Shown: in pieces, positions 27,712 through 37,573 of the stretch
Layout: every line of letters begins with the position of its first letter
Position numbering within the stretch: position 1 is the first letter of the stretch
Origin: a bacterium
GTDB taxonomy: Bacteria; Bacteroidota; Bacteroidia; B-17B0; Aurantibacillaceae
Direction of reading: 5' to 3'
Assembly (NCBI GenBank): GCA_029945625.1
Contig: JAQSCW010000002.1
Coordinates: 248,001-312,000, forward strand
Length of the DNA: 64,000 nucleotides
Notes under the pieces: model-generated
The model's database searches: none
The model's input: only the letters and a program-made list of their open reading frames with translations
What the model was told of the DNA's origin: nothing
Translations under genes and position numbers: made by a program

Positions 27712-28683
27712 TTATTTAGAATCGATCTTCTTCGCAGCCACCATCATCTCCTCACCAATGTGAAGGGCCGAAAGTGTATTGTAAATAATGTTATGAATAA
27801 ACACAAATAACTTTAGTTGCCACATGGGTCGTTTGGTGAATTTATTAAAGTACTGCTGCCTTTCCCCTGCTGTGATCTTGGTATTGGCTTCACGAAGACT
27901 TTCCTTACTTTTTCGTTTCAACTTTGTGAGGAGCGGTAAGACGGTATACATGATAAATAACTTAATCTCAAAAGAAGACTTAATTGCAACCACTTCGTAA
28001 CCGTTATTGGCAAGGATCCGTGTAATGGTTTCTTTTCCAAAATAATTTACATGGTCGAGTCCCATCATTTTCCAATCATCCTTATGGCGTTTCGCAAAAT
28101 AACTATCTATCTGCGGCACCTGAAGAAAAAGATATCCTCCCGGGAGAGTCAACTTGGCGCATTTAGCCAAAAATTCATCCGCCTTATCAATATGTTCCAA
28201 TACATCCCACATGGTGATGATGTCAAACTTCTTTGATTCATCCATGTCAAAAAAGTTAATGTGATCAACGGGTAATTTGAGATCATTTACACAATAAAGG
28301 TAAGGTTGCTCCGAGATCTCTACGCCATATACCTCATATCCGAGTTCTTTGCCCGCCAGCATAAAGTGCCCCCATCCGGCCCCCAAATCAAATAATTTCC
28401 CCCCCTTCTTAAATTTCTGAATAAATTTAAATCGCAGTTTGTGGCGTTGAATTTTTACCCAATTGTTTCCTGCACGCACAGCGGCGGTCACATCGGCATT
28501 TTTGTATTGGGTGTATTCGATTTTTTTACGGTAATACGAAGGAATAAAGTGGTGTGTGCAAGTGTTGCAGACCACCACTGCAAAATTTTCTTTTTCATAC
28601 TTAAGTGTGAACTCAGAAGGATTTTTGTTTCCGCAAACACAACAATAAATATCATCAGCCATAAAGGCGGGTACAGAGGCCAT
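27712..28683 (-). CDS. Class I SAM-dependent methyltransferase with N-terminal zinc ribbon
   Basis: 323 residues. Near the N-terminus, two Cys pairs (CVCG at ~15-18 and CNTC at ~39-42) form a zinc-ribbon-like module. It is followed by a Rossmann methyltransferase with SAM motif LFDLGAGWGHFM and a WDVLEHI motif at the post-I region. This arrangement is common in methyltransferases acting on small molecules or sugars in Bacteroidota; the substrate is unknown. It begins 3 bases after the stop of the coiled-coil protein gene upstream (30831-28687) and ends 7 bases before the next gene, so the three are likely one operon. It is probably cytoplasmic. Confidence 0.9.
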   Translation of the reverse strand: MASVPAFMADDIYCCVCGNKNPSEFTLKYEKENFAVVVCNTCTHHFIPSYYRKKIEYTQYKNADVTAAVRAGNNWVKIQRHKLRFKFIQKFKKGGKLFDLGAGWGHFMLAGKELGYEVYGVEISEQPYLYCVNDLKLPVDHINFFDMDESKKFDIITMWDVLEHIDKADEFLAKCAKLTLPGGYLFLQVPQIDSYFAKRHKDDWKMMGLDHVNYFGKETITRILANNGYEVVAIKSSFEIKLFIMYTVLPLLTKLKRKSKESLREANTKITAGERQQYFNKFTKRPMWQLKLFVFIHNIIYNTLSALHIGEEMMVAAKKIDSK

Positions 28684-28686
28684 TGT

Positions 28687-30831
28687 CTATTTTTTTGTTT
28701 CCTGTTCAAACACCAGTTCCGTAATTGGACTACCATCTCTAAAGCAAGCCGTACCTCCCCAATTAAACACCTTTTTCTCGTACACCCAGGCAGTTCTGTT
28801 TTTTACAAGAACACGTTTAATGATCACCACACCTTCGGCGGAAATAGTTTCCTCCGTCACGCCTTCGGGGTATTTGGCAAGGAGTTGTTTTTGTCGTTCA
28901 TCGGTGATTTGATTCGCGTCTGAACTGATCATCTTTTCGCACTCAAGTAAACGCTCTTTGGCATAGGCATCACCCCCTTTAAACGTTAAGGCTTCTTCGT
29001 AAGATCGCTTTGCATCCATATAACGTTTCAAGGCGAAGTAATTGTCTCCTTTACGAATTGCTTCTTTGTACTTGGGATCTTCTCCCAACAAAGGTAGAAT
29101 CGACTTGTCTTTTCCATCTGAAACATTGGCTGTTATGTTTTCACCGGAACTGACAGTAGAAGTACTCACTATTTTTTTATCCGCTTCCGATTTTGCCAGG
29201 GCCTCTGCCAATTCCTTTTCATTTTTTAAACGCTCAGCTTCTGCGGCCTGTTTTTTGGCCAGGTCTTCCGCTGCCGCTTTTTCTTTCGCGGCTAACAGCG
29301 CTTTCGCATCCTCGGCCTCCTTTTCTTTTGCCAGTTTATCAGCCAATTGCTGATCAGCAGCCACCTTGGCAATTATTGCTGCACTTGCAATTTTTGCCGC
29401 GTCCTCATCCGCTTGTTTCTTGGCAAGGGCCTCAGCATTGGCTTTCGCAGCCGCATCCATCTTCTCTTTCGACAACTGATCTTCTTTCACTTTTTTAGCT
29501 GCGCTAAGTGCTGCATCTTCAGTTTGTTTTTTAGTAAGTGAGTCCACCAGCGCTTTCTCTTTTACAATTCTTGCGGCATCTTCTTTTTCGGCTTTAAGTT
29601 TTGCTACCAGAGCCAGCTCTGCTGCTTCTTTTGCCAGCGCATCTTTGCGTGCCGTTAATTCTGCATCTGCTTTTTCTTTGGCCAGTCGGTCAGACTCGAT
29701 CTTTGCGGCGTTCGCCTTGGCAGCGGCCTCGTCGGCCAATTTCTTCTGTGTCGCTTCCTGATCAGCTTTCGCTTTTGTATCGGCTATTAATTTTGTTTTT
29801 GCCTCTTCATCTGCTTTCGCTTTTGCTGCCGCATCGGCTTTTTCTTTTGCCAATCGTTCTGCCTGCTCCTGTTCTGCTTTCGCTTTGGCCGCTTCAGCTG
29901 CTTTCACAGCGAGGAGAGCACTTGCAGCCTCTTTGGCGCGCAATTCAGCTTCAGCTTTGGTGCGGGCTTCCGCTGCTGCCTTTTCGGCGGCCAATTTGTC
30001 TGCAAGCTCTTTGTCTGCTTTCGCTTTGGCCGAAGCCTCTGCATCTCCCTTCAACTTGGCTGCCGCCTCGTCCGCCGCTTTCTTCGCCGCCAGTTCTGCC
30101 GCTAATTTGGTTTTAGCTTCGTCGTTCAATTTATTCTGTAAAGCAGTTTCTTCCATCATCTTGTTGATGGTCACGATCTGATCCTGAGGATAGGCTTCTT
30201 TTGGTTTCATGGCCGAGGCCTCCTTATAGCTGGCAATAGCAGTCTGCCATTCCTTTTTTCCAAACGCTTTGTCGCCGGACTTCATCAATGCGGCATATTT
30301 AGCTTCCTTTTCTTTTTCTTTATTGAGGATGGCCATTTCGGCCTGCTCAATCTGGTCTAAACCAATGAGCATCTCATCAAGGTGCTTTTTATCATATGAA
30401 AATGATTCCTTTTCAGGATCGTAATTAAATTTCATGATGGGTTGATTTAACAGGGAATAATCAACCCCTTCCACTTTCTTAAACAGAGAAATGGCAGCAC
30501 CAATAGGTTGAAACTTAAGCTCAGGATTGTCGGTGGGGATATTCATAGTGCTCACGGTGAAGCGTTTTGTAACGTATCCCTCACGCGAAACAACCGCTAG
30601 AAACTCTCCACCCTGCGGCAATTGAAATGAATATTCGCCATTTGGATCTGTTTTTGTGGAATTTACCAATTTTCCCCCCTGCGACACTTGAATCAACACT
30701 CCTACCAAATCACGATTTGCATCGGTCACATTTCCATATACTTCAATGGGCGGAGGGCCTTGAGAAGAAAGGCAAATACTCTGAAGTAACAGAAATCCAG
30801 AATAAATTACCTTTTTATAATTGAAAAACAT
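28687..30831 (-). CDS. Envelope protein: CarboxypepD-reg domain, long Ala/Lys-rich coiled coil, TPR-like C-terminal part
   Basis: 714 residues. The signal peptide ends LSSQ. Residues about 28-105 form a carboxypeptidase-regulatory-like beta domain (IEVYGNVTDANRDLVGV). After a short TPR-like segment comes a long (about 235-560) Ala/Lys/Glu/Asp-rich region with repeats such as AAEKAAAEARTKAEAELRAK, similar in composition to TolA and predicted to be an extended coiled coil. A TPR-like pair (KEAIRKGDNYFALKRYMDAK) and a C-terminal domain ending TELVFEQE follow. It would span the periplasm. It is the first gene of a three-gene run with the methyltransferase and the secreted protein. The repetitive coil is the reason many antisense open frames appear here. 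Function unknown. Confidence 0.85.
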   Translation of the reverse strand: MFFNYKKVIYSGFLLLQSICLSSQGPPPIEVYGNVTDANRDLVGVLIQVSQGGKLVNSTKTDPNGEYSFQLPQGGEFLAVVSREGYVTKRFTVSTMNIPTDNPELKFQPIGAAISLFKKVEGVDYSLLNQPIMKFNYDPEKESFSYDKKHLDEMLIGLDQIEQAEMAILNKEKEKEAKYAALMKSGDKAFGKKEWQTAIASYKEASAMKPKEAYPQDQIVTINKMMEETALQNKLNDEAKTKLAAELAAKKAADEAAAKLKGDAEASAKAKADKELADKLAAEKAAAEARTKAEAELRAKEAASALLAVKAAEAAKAKAEQEQAERLAKEKADAAAKAKADEEAKTKLIADTKAKADQEATQKKLADEAAAKANAAKIESDRLAKEKADAELTARKDALAKEAAELALVAKLKAEKEDAARIVKEKALVDSLTKKQTEDAALSAAKKVKEDQLSKEKMDAAAKANAEALAKKQADEDAAKIASAAIIAKVAADQQLADKLAKEKEAEDAKALLAAKEKAAAEDLAKKQAAEAERLKNEKELAEALAKSEADKKIVSTSTVSSGENITANVSDGKDKSILPLLGEDPKYKEAIRKGDNYFALKRYMDAKRSYEEALTFKGGDAYAKERLLECEKMISSDANQITDERQKQLLAKYPEGVTEETISAEGVVIIKRVLVKNRTAWVYEKKVFNWGGTACFRDGSPITELVFEQETKK

Positions 30832-30901
30832 GGCTATAATTGCAGGGAGAAATCAGGAAATAAATTTACGAAAAAAATTGAACCTGAGACTGATCTAACT
30901 C

Positions 30902-32035
30902 ATGCCATTAACGAAAAATAGTAATTACAGTTATTGGGAATACAAACATTATTTTAAGACATTCGATCTTATTGTGATTGGAAGCGGTATCGTGGGTCTG
31001 AGCACCGCAATTTCCTATAAACAAAAAAATAAAAAAGCAAGTGTCCTTATTTTAGAAAAAGGCTTTCTTCCCGACGGAGGAAGCACCAAAAACGCCGGCT
31101 TTGCCTGTTTCGGGAGTGCGGGTGAGTTGCTCGACGACCTTAAGAAAATGCCCGAAGAAAGTGTCTGGAAGACCGTTTCCATGCGCTGGGAAGGATTGCA
31201 ACTGCTCCGAAAACGACTGGGTGATAAACAGATCAACTTTGAAGAAGTAGGTGGTTATGAGGTATTTGAGGAGGAGGAAAAATACGCCGAGAGTTTTTAC
31301 AAGATCAATTCCCTCAATAAAAAGGTGGAAGAGGTACTGGGACTGAAAGGCTGTTACAATATGGTTAAACCTGCAAAACTGCCCCTTAACGCAGTACATG
31401 GCGTCATCCTCAACCGCTATGAAGGCCAGTTGGATAGTGGCAAAATGATGAATTCCCTGTTGAGTTTGGCTTCCAAACTTCAAATAAGCGTACTCAATAA
31501 CGTGAACATACTTTCACTGTCCGATCAGCGCACCTCTGTAACTCTGCAAAGCAATCGCGGCATGTTTCGTGGCAGTGTGGTGGTGGTTGCCACCAATGGT
31601 TTTGCAGCAGAATTACTGAACATCAAAGATGTAACACCCGCCAGAGCGCAAGTGCTGGTCACCAAACCAATCCCGAATCTTAAGTTAAAAGGGACCTTTC
31701 ATTTCGACAACGGCTACTATTATTTTAGAAATGTGGATGATCGTGTTTTGCTGGGGGGCGGCCGAAACCTCGATCTGAAAGGAGAAACAACGACTAAACA
31801 GGGTCTGAGTTCAATCATCCAAAACCAACTTGATCACTATTTAAAAAACATGATTTTGCCAAACATACCGTATGAGGTGGAACACCGTTGGAGTGGCATT
31901 ATGGGAGTGGGAAAAGAAAAAAAGCCCATTATTCAATTTGTGAGCAAAAATGTGCTGGCAGCCGTTCGAATGGGTGGCATGGGCGTTGCCATTGGATCAT
32001 GGGTGGGCGAAGCGGCCGCCAAAGAACTGTTGTAA
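30902..32035 (+). CDS. FAD-dependent oxidoreductase (DAO family)
   Basis: 377 residues, cytoplasmic. The N-terminal Rossmann motif is GSGIVGLSTA (about 29-38), followed by an acidic end of beta-2 (LILEKG) and a GGSTKNAGF segment typical of the D-amino-acid oxidase / glycine-oxidase family (DAO fold). A second motif near the C-terminus (RHRW... at the HRWSGIMG site) binds the substrate side. Members oxidise amino or imino acids; the substrate here is unknown. It is divergent from the coiled-coil gene (70-base gap). No partner genes for a known pathway are visible. Family confident, specific reaction not. Confidence 0.88.
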   Translation: MPLTKNSNYSYWEYKHYFKTFDLIVIGSGIVGLSTAISYKQKNKKASVLILEKGFLPDGGSTKNAGFACFGSAGELLDDLKKMPEESVWKTVSMRWEGLQLLRKRLGDKQINFEEVGGYEVFEEEEKYAESFYKINSLNKKVEEVLGLKGCYNMVKPAKLPLNAVHGVILNRYEGQLDSGKMMNSLLSLASKLQISVLNNVNILSLSDQRTSVTLQSNRGMFRGSVVVVATNGFAAELLNIKDVTPARAQVLVTKPIPNLKLKGTFHFDNGYYYFRNVDDRVLLGGGRNLDLKGETTTKQGLSSIIQNQLDHYLKNMILPNIPYEVEHRWSGIMGVGKEKKPIIQFVSKNVLAAVRMGGMGVAIGSWVGEAAAKELL

Positions 32036-32555
32036 CATTAAGAAGCAGAAAAAGCGCTGAACTTGAAATGGAATAATTTCTGACTTATACTCGAAGTTCC
32101 CAAAACATCTTATTCCTTGTTCTAAGACCCCTCAAACGGATATCAATGTTAAATTTAATCTCATTTTGGGGGTAGTCAAACCTTTTTGGGTCTTTACTAT
32201 AATTAGGCATCCCCGTGCAGGGCCCACAGGCATTTTCACGTGTTAGTGGACTAAAAGCAGTGGTTCGTCTAAAAGCTGAAAAAAACTGACAACCTTTAAC
32301 ATAAATGGACGTAAATAATAATTATAAATAATTTTCAAACACTTGAGCCATGAATAACAAAAAAATTAGTCATCCGCTATCCAAAAACGATTCATATTTT
32401 CTTATATTTAAACTCTGTTTAGGATTTATTTTAGCGGACCTATTCAATTTGATCTTTCTAAGTGCAATCTGTTTTTGAACCGAGCGGTTTTGGGGCAGGA
32501 AGCAAGGCCGGAAAACCAATTGAATTGTTGATACGATGGACCTAAATAATGCAGT
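32036..32555. other. 520-base gap before the PKD-array adhesin, one doubtful small ORF
   Basis: The gap is AT-rich in its second half and holds no clear promoter pair or terminator. The only coding candidate is a 42-codon ATG frame on the + strand at 32350-32478; I cannot see other conserved structure here. Confidence 0.5.
32350..32478 (+). CDS. Putative 42-residue hydrophobic peptide (doubtful)
   Basis: An ATG frame of 42 residues. The N-terminal 16 residues are polar and positively charged (KKISHPLSK), and residues about 18-41 form one hydrophobic segment (FLIFKLCLGFILADL then more hydrophobic residues) ending at a stop. The shape is that of a single-span small membrane protein with the N-terminus in the cytoplasm. 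There is no visible family, promoter or partner, and it lies in an otherwise non-coding region 78 bases upstream of the adhesin gene. Chance is quite possible. Confidence 0.25.
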   Translation: MNNKKISHPLSKNDSYFLIFKLCLGFILADLFNLIFLSAICF

Positions 32556-35500
32556 ATGAGAACAAAAATTTACCTGATCTTTATATTTTCTTTTTTTATT
32601 TCACGGAATGGGTTCTGTCAGTCAGACCTTATTTCAATTAAAACTGATACCAGCTCTTTTAATTACCGTCTCTGGGATAGCGTTGCTAACGCCGGGAATT
32701 ATTCAGGGTACGAAAAGGCAATCTATATTCAACATCAAAAGCTACTTCACGCTAATCTGCCATTCGAGAAATTTGATACGGGTGGCGATACCACAAAATA
32801 TGTCATTCCTCGTAAGGGAATTGGTGGGCAAAGCAGCATTAATGTGGTGAATGGACCCTGTACAAATATTGATTTCGAATCGGGTCTTTTAACCGGTTGG
32901 ACCCCTTCCTGGGGATTTAATCCAAATGCCACTAACCCTGCGTATGTGCCGGCATGTTGCCCTACACCCGGCGGATCACAAGTCATTGTTTCCGGTCCCG
33001 GCTTAGATCCCTACGGTGGATTTCCGGTTGTTTTTCCCGGCGGTTCCTTTTCCCTAAAACTGGGAGATGACTTAGGCGGGCCAAATTCTAATGACAACGC
33101 CCACTCCGACCGGGTTGAACAAACATTTTCGGTTACCGCAGCAAACGCCAACTTCACCTATCGGTACGCAGTAGTTTTGCAAAACCCCGGACATGCCGTA
33201 AATGAACAACCTTCCTTTGAAATACAAATGCTGGCCTTTCCTGCCGGTACTCCCATTCCTTGTACCTATTACCAAGTGGTTGCTTCTACCACAGCAGTTG
33301 GTTTTTCAACCTCCTCTGCAAATTCGGGAGTGTTGTATAAACCTTGGACCAGTGTGGCTGTAGACTTAACTCCTGTAATCGGACAAAATGTAACGATCCG
33401 CTTTACGACCAATGATTGTTCACTTGGCGGCCATTTTGGTTATGCTTATATAGATGGAACTTGTACAAATTTCGCCACCAATGTTGCAGATACCACTTGT
33501 CAGAATGTGCCTTATGTCATGTGTGGGCCAATTGGTTTTGCATCCTATCAATGGGATGGACCGGGAGTGGTGAGTAATACAAATGCTTGTATTAGTGTTT
33601 CCACCACCGGTGTTTATACCTGCCAAACAATTTTAGTTCCGGGATGTCCTGGCCCTACATTTACCCACACGCTCAATACCTACCCAATTCCTTCCATTAC
33701 GTTCACCCCTAGTACAAATGGAAATTGTTCCAACCAGTACACATTTGCGGGTACTTCTACCATATCGGCCGGTACGGTGCCCACGTATACTTACTCTTTT
33801 GGCGACAATGGCAGCGGCTTAGGTCCTAATGCCACGCACAGCTACCCGCCCCCCGGCGCAGGAACTTACACGGTAACTCTTAAAGCAACAACGAGTAGGG
33901 GCTGCAAGGATTCTACAAAACAAGTCATCACCATTTATCCATTTCCGGTCATAGCATTTAGTCCACCGTCGTATTGTGTGAATAGTCTGGTACAATTTAC
34001 CAATACCTCCGCTGTTCCTGTCGTAGTGGGTGTACCACCCGGCACAGTCAATACTTTTACGTGGAACCTGGGAAATGGACAAAGCTCTAATTTGCAGAAT
34101 CCAACAAGCACCTATAGCACCAACGGAACCTATACCATTACGCTTGGTGCCACCAGCGATCAGGGATGTACCACCACCTCCAGTCAAACCTTAGGCATAT
34201 TCCCGCCACCCGTTCTTAATTTCACTGCAAATCCCTTATGTGACATCAATGGCACCGGGTTCACACCCTTTACCTCAACAGCGGTTGCTTCGGGCAGTAT
34301 CATCAGTTACTTCTGGAGATTTGGCGATGGAGGAACTTCCACTTTACAAAACCCGATACATTTTTATACCGCCGCAGGAATATACACCATTACATATAAG
34401 GGCACTACCAATCATTTTTGCGTGGACTCTGTGTCGAAGACTTTCTCCATCTCACCTACACCTACTGTGGCCTTCAGCACCACTTCCTTAAATGCCTGCG
34501 CACCGCAATTTACTTTTACAAATAATTCGACAATACCTCCGCCGAGCTCAATTTCCTATAGCTGGAGTTTTGGGGGCACTAATACATCTACTCTCACCAG
34601 TCCTAGTTATTCATTTCCTTCGGTGGGAAATTACACGGTGCAACTCATCGGCACTTCCAATTTGGGGTGTGCAGATACCGCCTTGCAAGTTATTACCATC
34701 TATCCTTTCCCTGTAGTGAGTGTAAGCTTGCCTGTTTCGTGTGAGAACAATGTCATAACGGTAACCACCACGCCGCTAAGTGGCACCATAAGTGCATTTA
34801 ATTGGGATTTTGGTGATCCACTTTCCGGGGCGTTAAATACCTCAACACTGCAAAGTCCCGCGCATACCTATTCCACGGTGGCTATTTATACGCTCTCACT
34901 AGCCATGGTGAGTGCTCAGGGCTGTCCACTTAGCTATACAAATACCATTAGCGTGCATCCCAAACCCACGCCGGCTCTTAATTTTTTCCCGGCCGACGCG
35001 TGTACCACCACTTTTAGTTTTGTGAATAATTCGGGATTCTCACCTCCACCTCCGCCGGGCAATACCATTTCTTCGTATTCATGGAATTTTGGAGGAGTAA
35101 ATACAAGTACTCTCACCTCACCGGTTTATGTTTTTCCGGGACCGGGCTTGTACACGGTGACCCTCCTGGCAAGTAGTAATTTTTCATGTCAGGCCCTTGA
35201 TTCAAAAACACTGGCCATTTATCCGTATCCAACAGCATCTTTATCTGTACTAAATAGTTGTTTAAATATCCCCGCAGTTTTTAATGGCACTTTTTCTCTG
35301 TCACAGGTGCCTTTTCCAGGAACAGTTCCCTCTTATACCTGGAATTTTGGGGATGGTAATTCCGATAATACCTTATCTCCAACGCACAGTTATACCACGT
35401 TTGGTACCTACCCCATTTCTTTTGGCGTCACAAGTAATCAGGGGTGTGTACGCACAGTTACCGCCAACTTAACCATTCACCCCTTGCCCACTACCCTCAA

Positions 35501-37289
35501 CTTTAATTTTTTTAATCCTTGTTTTGGTACACCGGTAACATTTTCCAGCAATGTGCTAATGCCTCCCGGCTCTAGTATTACAGGGTACAAATGGGATTTC
35601 GACGACGATGGCAGCATCAATAGCACAGCCATTAATCCTGCTTATACCTATACCGCGCCTGGTTCATATACAGTAGAACTCCGCATCGTTACCAATAATA
35701 ATTGTATTGACTCTGTGCGAAAACCTCTCACGGTCTACGATGTGCCAACCTCTGTAATTTCTACCACGAACGTGTGTTTTAAAACCGGGACACCTTTCTC
35801 AGCCAGTTCTAGCAGTCCGGGCATTGGAAGCATCATGAGTAGCTATTTTTGGAATTTCGGTAACGGCCAGTTCGGTAATTCGCAAGCCGGTATTCACAAT
35901 TATACAAGTGCGGGAACATATACAATTTCGCTCACCACAGTGAACAACAACAGTTGTACTAATACTTCATCCGGCCTCGTTACAGTTCATCAATTGCCGG
36001 TGGCTGATTTTAATGCCAACCCTGTTTGTTTGGGCTCACTCACCTCTTTTACCAACATCAGTAGTATTGGGGTTCCTGACCTCATCCTCAAATACCGTTG
36101 GAACTTTGGCACAGGTTGGGAAGATTCGGTTAATTTTAATCCTACCAAAGCATTTCCGGCCAGTGGAAATTATTCAGTGAAACTTGAAATACAAAGCAAC
36201 CATCAGTGTAACGCAACCCAAACCAAAAATATTATCGTGTATGGCAATCCCATTGCCAATTTTGCAAATTCCACCATTTGTGTGGGCGATAATATTACGT
36301 TCTACAATTTATCCTCTACCAGTGATGGCACGATTAGCAGCAATATTTGGGATTTTAATGGAGATGGCATTGTGGATTATATAGGTGAAAGTCCAAAGTT
36401 TACCTATGGGATAAATGGTTCGTTTACTGCAAAACTGGAAGTAAAAACGAACTACGGTTGTACAGCAAGCAAGACCAAACAACTCTTTGCCAATCCCAAA
36501 GCAGTTCCGGTATTTACGAGTGATAAGAAAAGCGGCTGTCCCACTCTATGCGTGAACTTTAAAAGCTTGTCATACATTACAACCGGAACCTTTACCAGCC
36601 GATGGGATTTTGGAGATGGAGGGCCGGGTGGCACCTTTACCGACATGAACCATTGTTTTGATGCCGGAAGTTACGGCGTGTCGTTAAAGCTTACTACCGA
36701 TAGCGGATGCGTAAGTTCGCGCATTGAACCGGGCTTTATTACTGTGTATTCGAACCCTGTTGCCGCCTTTAGTGTTGATCCTCCTGAAATCGACGAAGAT
36801 GATCCAACGATCAATGTATACAGCGATGCTTCTTCTAACACAAGTTTTACCAAATATTTTATAAGCGATGGTACATCCTACGAGTCCAAAAACTTTACCC
36901 ATTACATCAAAAATATGGGGAAGAAAACAAAACCCATGATTGTGCAAATAGTAAGAACCCCGCAAGGTTGCGCCGATACTGTGTATAAGGTACTTGACAT
37001 TAAACCGGTATACGTGCTCTATGTACCCAATGTGTTTACGCCCAACGACGACGGGACAAATGATTTCTTTGTGCCAAAGGGAGTTGGAATCCTAAAATTC
37101 AGCATGCAAATTTTCGATCGTTGGGGCCACATGGTATGGGATACCAATGATTTCACCACTACCTGGGATGGTAGTGAAAAAGGAGGAACACAACCTATTA
37201 AGGAAGATGTATACACGTGGAAAGCACAAGTGACTGATATTTTTAATAAAAACCATTACCTCGTGGGTCATGTGTCGGTGGTCAGGTAA
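32556..37289 (+). CDS. Giant PKD-array adhesin with CHU_C (type B T9SS) domain
   Basis: 1577 residues. A signal peptide (ends RNGFCQ) is followed by a jelly-roll-like N-terminal region (to about 375). Then there are about twelve PKD-type units (about 380-1430), recognisable by central motifs such as YSFGDNG, WNLGNG, WRFGDGG, WNFGDGN, WDFDDDG, WNFGNGQ, WDFGDGG. Each unit has an N-terminal Cys (for example PSYC, PLCD, NPVC, STIC) and ends in Gly/Asn-Cys at the start of the next linker. A degenerate unit precedes the CHU_C sorting domain (about 1490-1577; PNVFTPNDDGTND, FDRWGHMVW, TTWDGSEKG). It is exported by T9SS to the surface. Unlike the adhesins at 2-11 kb it has no PorP/SprF gene beside it. 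A terminator follows. Confidence 0.93.
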   Translation: MRTKIYLIFIFSFFISRNGFCQSDLISIKTDTSSFNYRLWDSVANAGNYSGYEKAIYIQHQKLLHANLPFEKFDTGGDTTKYVIPRKGIGGQSSINVVNGPCTNIDFESGLLTGWTPSWGFNPNATNPAYVPACCPTPGGSQVIVSGPGLDPYGGFPVVFPGGSFSLKLGDDLGGPNSNDNAHSDRVEQTFSVTAANANFTYRYAVVLQNPGHAVNEQPSFEIQMLAFPAGTPIPCTYYQVVASTTAVGFSTSSANSGVLYKPWTSVAVDLTPVIGQNVTIRFTTNDCSLGGHFGYAYIDGTCTNFATNVADTTCQNVPYVMCGPIGFASYQWDGPGVVSNTNACISVSTTGVYTCQTILVPGCPGPTFTHTLNTYPIPSITFTPSTNGNCSNQYTFAGTSTISAGTVPTYTYSFGDNGSGLGPNATHSYPPPGAGTYTVTLKATTSRGCKDSTKQVITIYPFPVIAFSPPSYCVNSLVQFTNTSAVPVVVGVPPGTVNTFTWNLGNGQSSNLQNPTSTYSTNGTYTITLGATSDQGCTTTSSQTLGIFPPPVLNFTANPLCDINGTGFTPFTSTAVASGSIISYFWRFGDGGTSTLQNPIHFYTAAGIYTITYKGTTNHFCVDSVSKTFSISPTPTVAFSTTSLNACAPQFTFTNNSTIPPPSSISYSWSFGGTNTSTLTSPSYSFPSVGNYTVQLIGTSNLGCADTALQVITIYPFPVVSVSLPVSCENNVITVTTTPLSGTISAFNWDFGDPLSGALNTSTLQSPAHTYSTVAIYTLSLAMVSAQGCPLSYTNTISVHPKPTPALNFFPADACTTTFSFVNNSGFSPPPPPGNTISSYSWNFGGVNTSTLTSPVYVFPGPGLYTVTLLASSNFSCQALDSKTLAIYPYPTASLSVLNSCLNIPAVFNGTFSLSQVPFPGTVPSYTWNFGDGNSDNTLSPTHSYTTFGTYPISFGVTSNQGCVRTVTANLTIHPLPTTLNFNFFNPCFGTPVTFSSNVLMPPGSSITGYKWDFDDDGSINSTAINPAYTYTAPGSYTVELRIVTNNNCIDSVRKPLTVYDVPTSVISTTNVCFKTGTPFSASSSSPGIGSIMSSYFWNFGNGQFGNSQAGIHNYTSAGTYTISLTTVNNNSCTNTSSGLVTVHQLPVADFNANPVCLGSLTSFTNISSIGVPDLILKYRWNFGTGWEDSVNFNPTKAFPASGNYSVKLEIQSNHQCNATQTKNIIVYGNPIANFANSTICVGDNITFYNLSSTSDGTISSNIWDFNGDGIVDYIGESPKFTYGINGSFTAKLEVKTNYGCTASKTKQLFANPKAVPVFTSDKKSGCPTLCVNFKSLSYITTGTFTSRWDFGDGGPGGTFTDMNHCFDAGSYGVSLKLTTDSGCVSSRIEPGFITVYSNPVAAFSVDPPEIDEDDPTINVYSDASSNTSFTKYFISDGTSYESKNFTHYIKNMGKKTKPMIVQIVRTPQGCADTVYKVLDIKPVYVLYVPNVFTPNDDGTNDFFVPKGVGILKFSMQIFDRWGHMVWDTNDFTTTWDGSEKGGTQPIKEDVYTWKAQVTDIFNKNHYLVGHVSVVR

Positions 37290-37310
37290 TTAGTAATCTA
37301 TCTCATTTTA

Positions 37311-37341
37311 TAAATCCTCTCCTTAGTGGGGAGGATTTTTC
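37311..37341 (+). terminator. Rho-independent terminator after the PKD-array adhesin
   Basis: AAATCCTCTCC / GGGGAGGATTT, 11-bp stem with one wobble, TTAGT loop, T-run. It isolates the adhesin from the sigma-factor gene that follows. Confidence 0.8.
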
Positions 37342-37573
37342 TTTATCCGGTAACAGGTCCTAATTCAAATAGGCGGCCAAATGAGAAATGTTTATTCACT
37401 CATCAAAAAGGCCATTTCACCCAGAAATACATATCTTTCACTCATTGATTTAAAATAAACTGTAACTGATTATCAAGTACTTAATTATAATTGGAAAGTT
37501 ATTTGACATTTTGGCGTAACCCTTTGAGAAGATTACAGTTATACTACTTAAACACCTACTTTCGCAAACTCAA

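Noticed and set aside
29042-30181. Several long plus-strand frames
   Set aside because: Antisense to the Ala/Lys-rich coiled-coil gene; low-complexity codons remove stops on the opposite strand.
37458-37540. Inverted repeat AACTGTAA / TTACAGTT (67 bases apart) before the sigma-factor gene
   Set aside because: Eight bases is short and the distance large; expected by chance in AT-rich DNA, so not called an operator.
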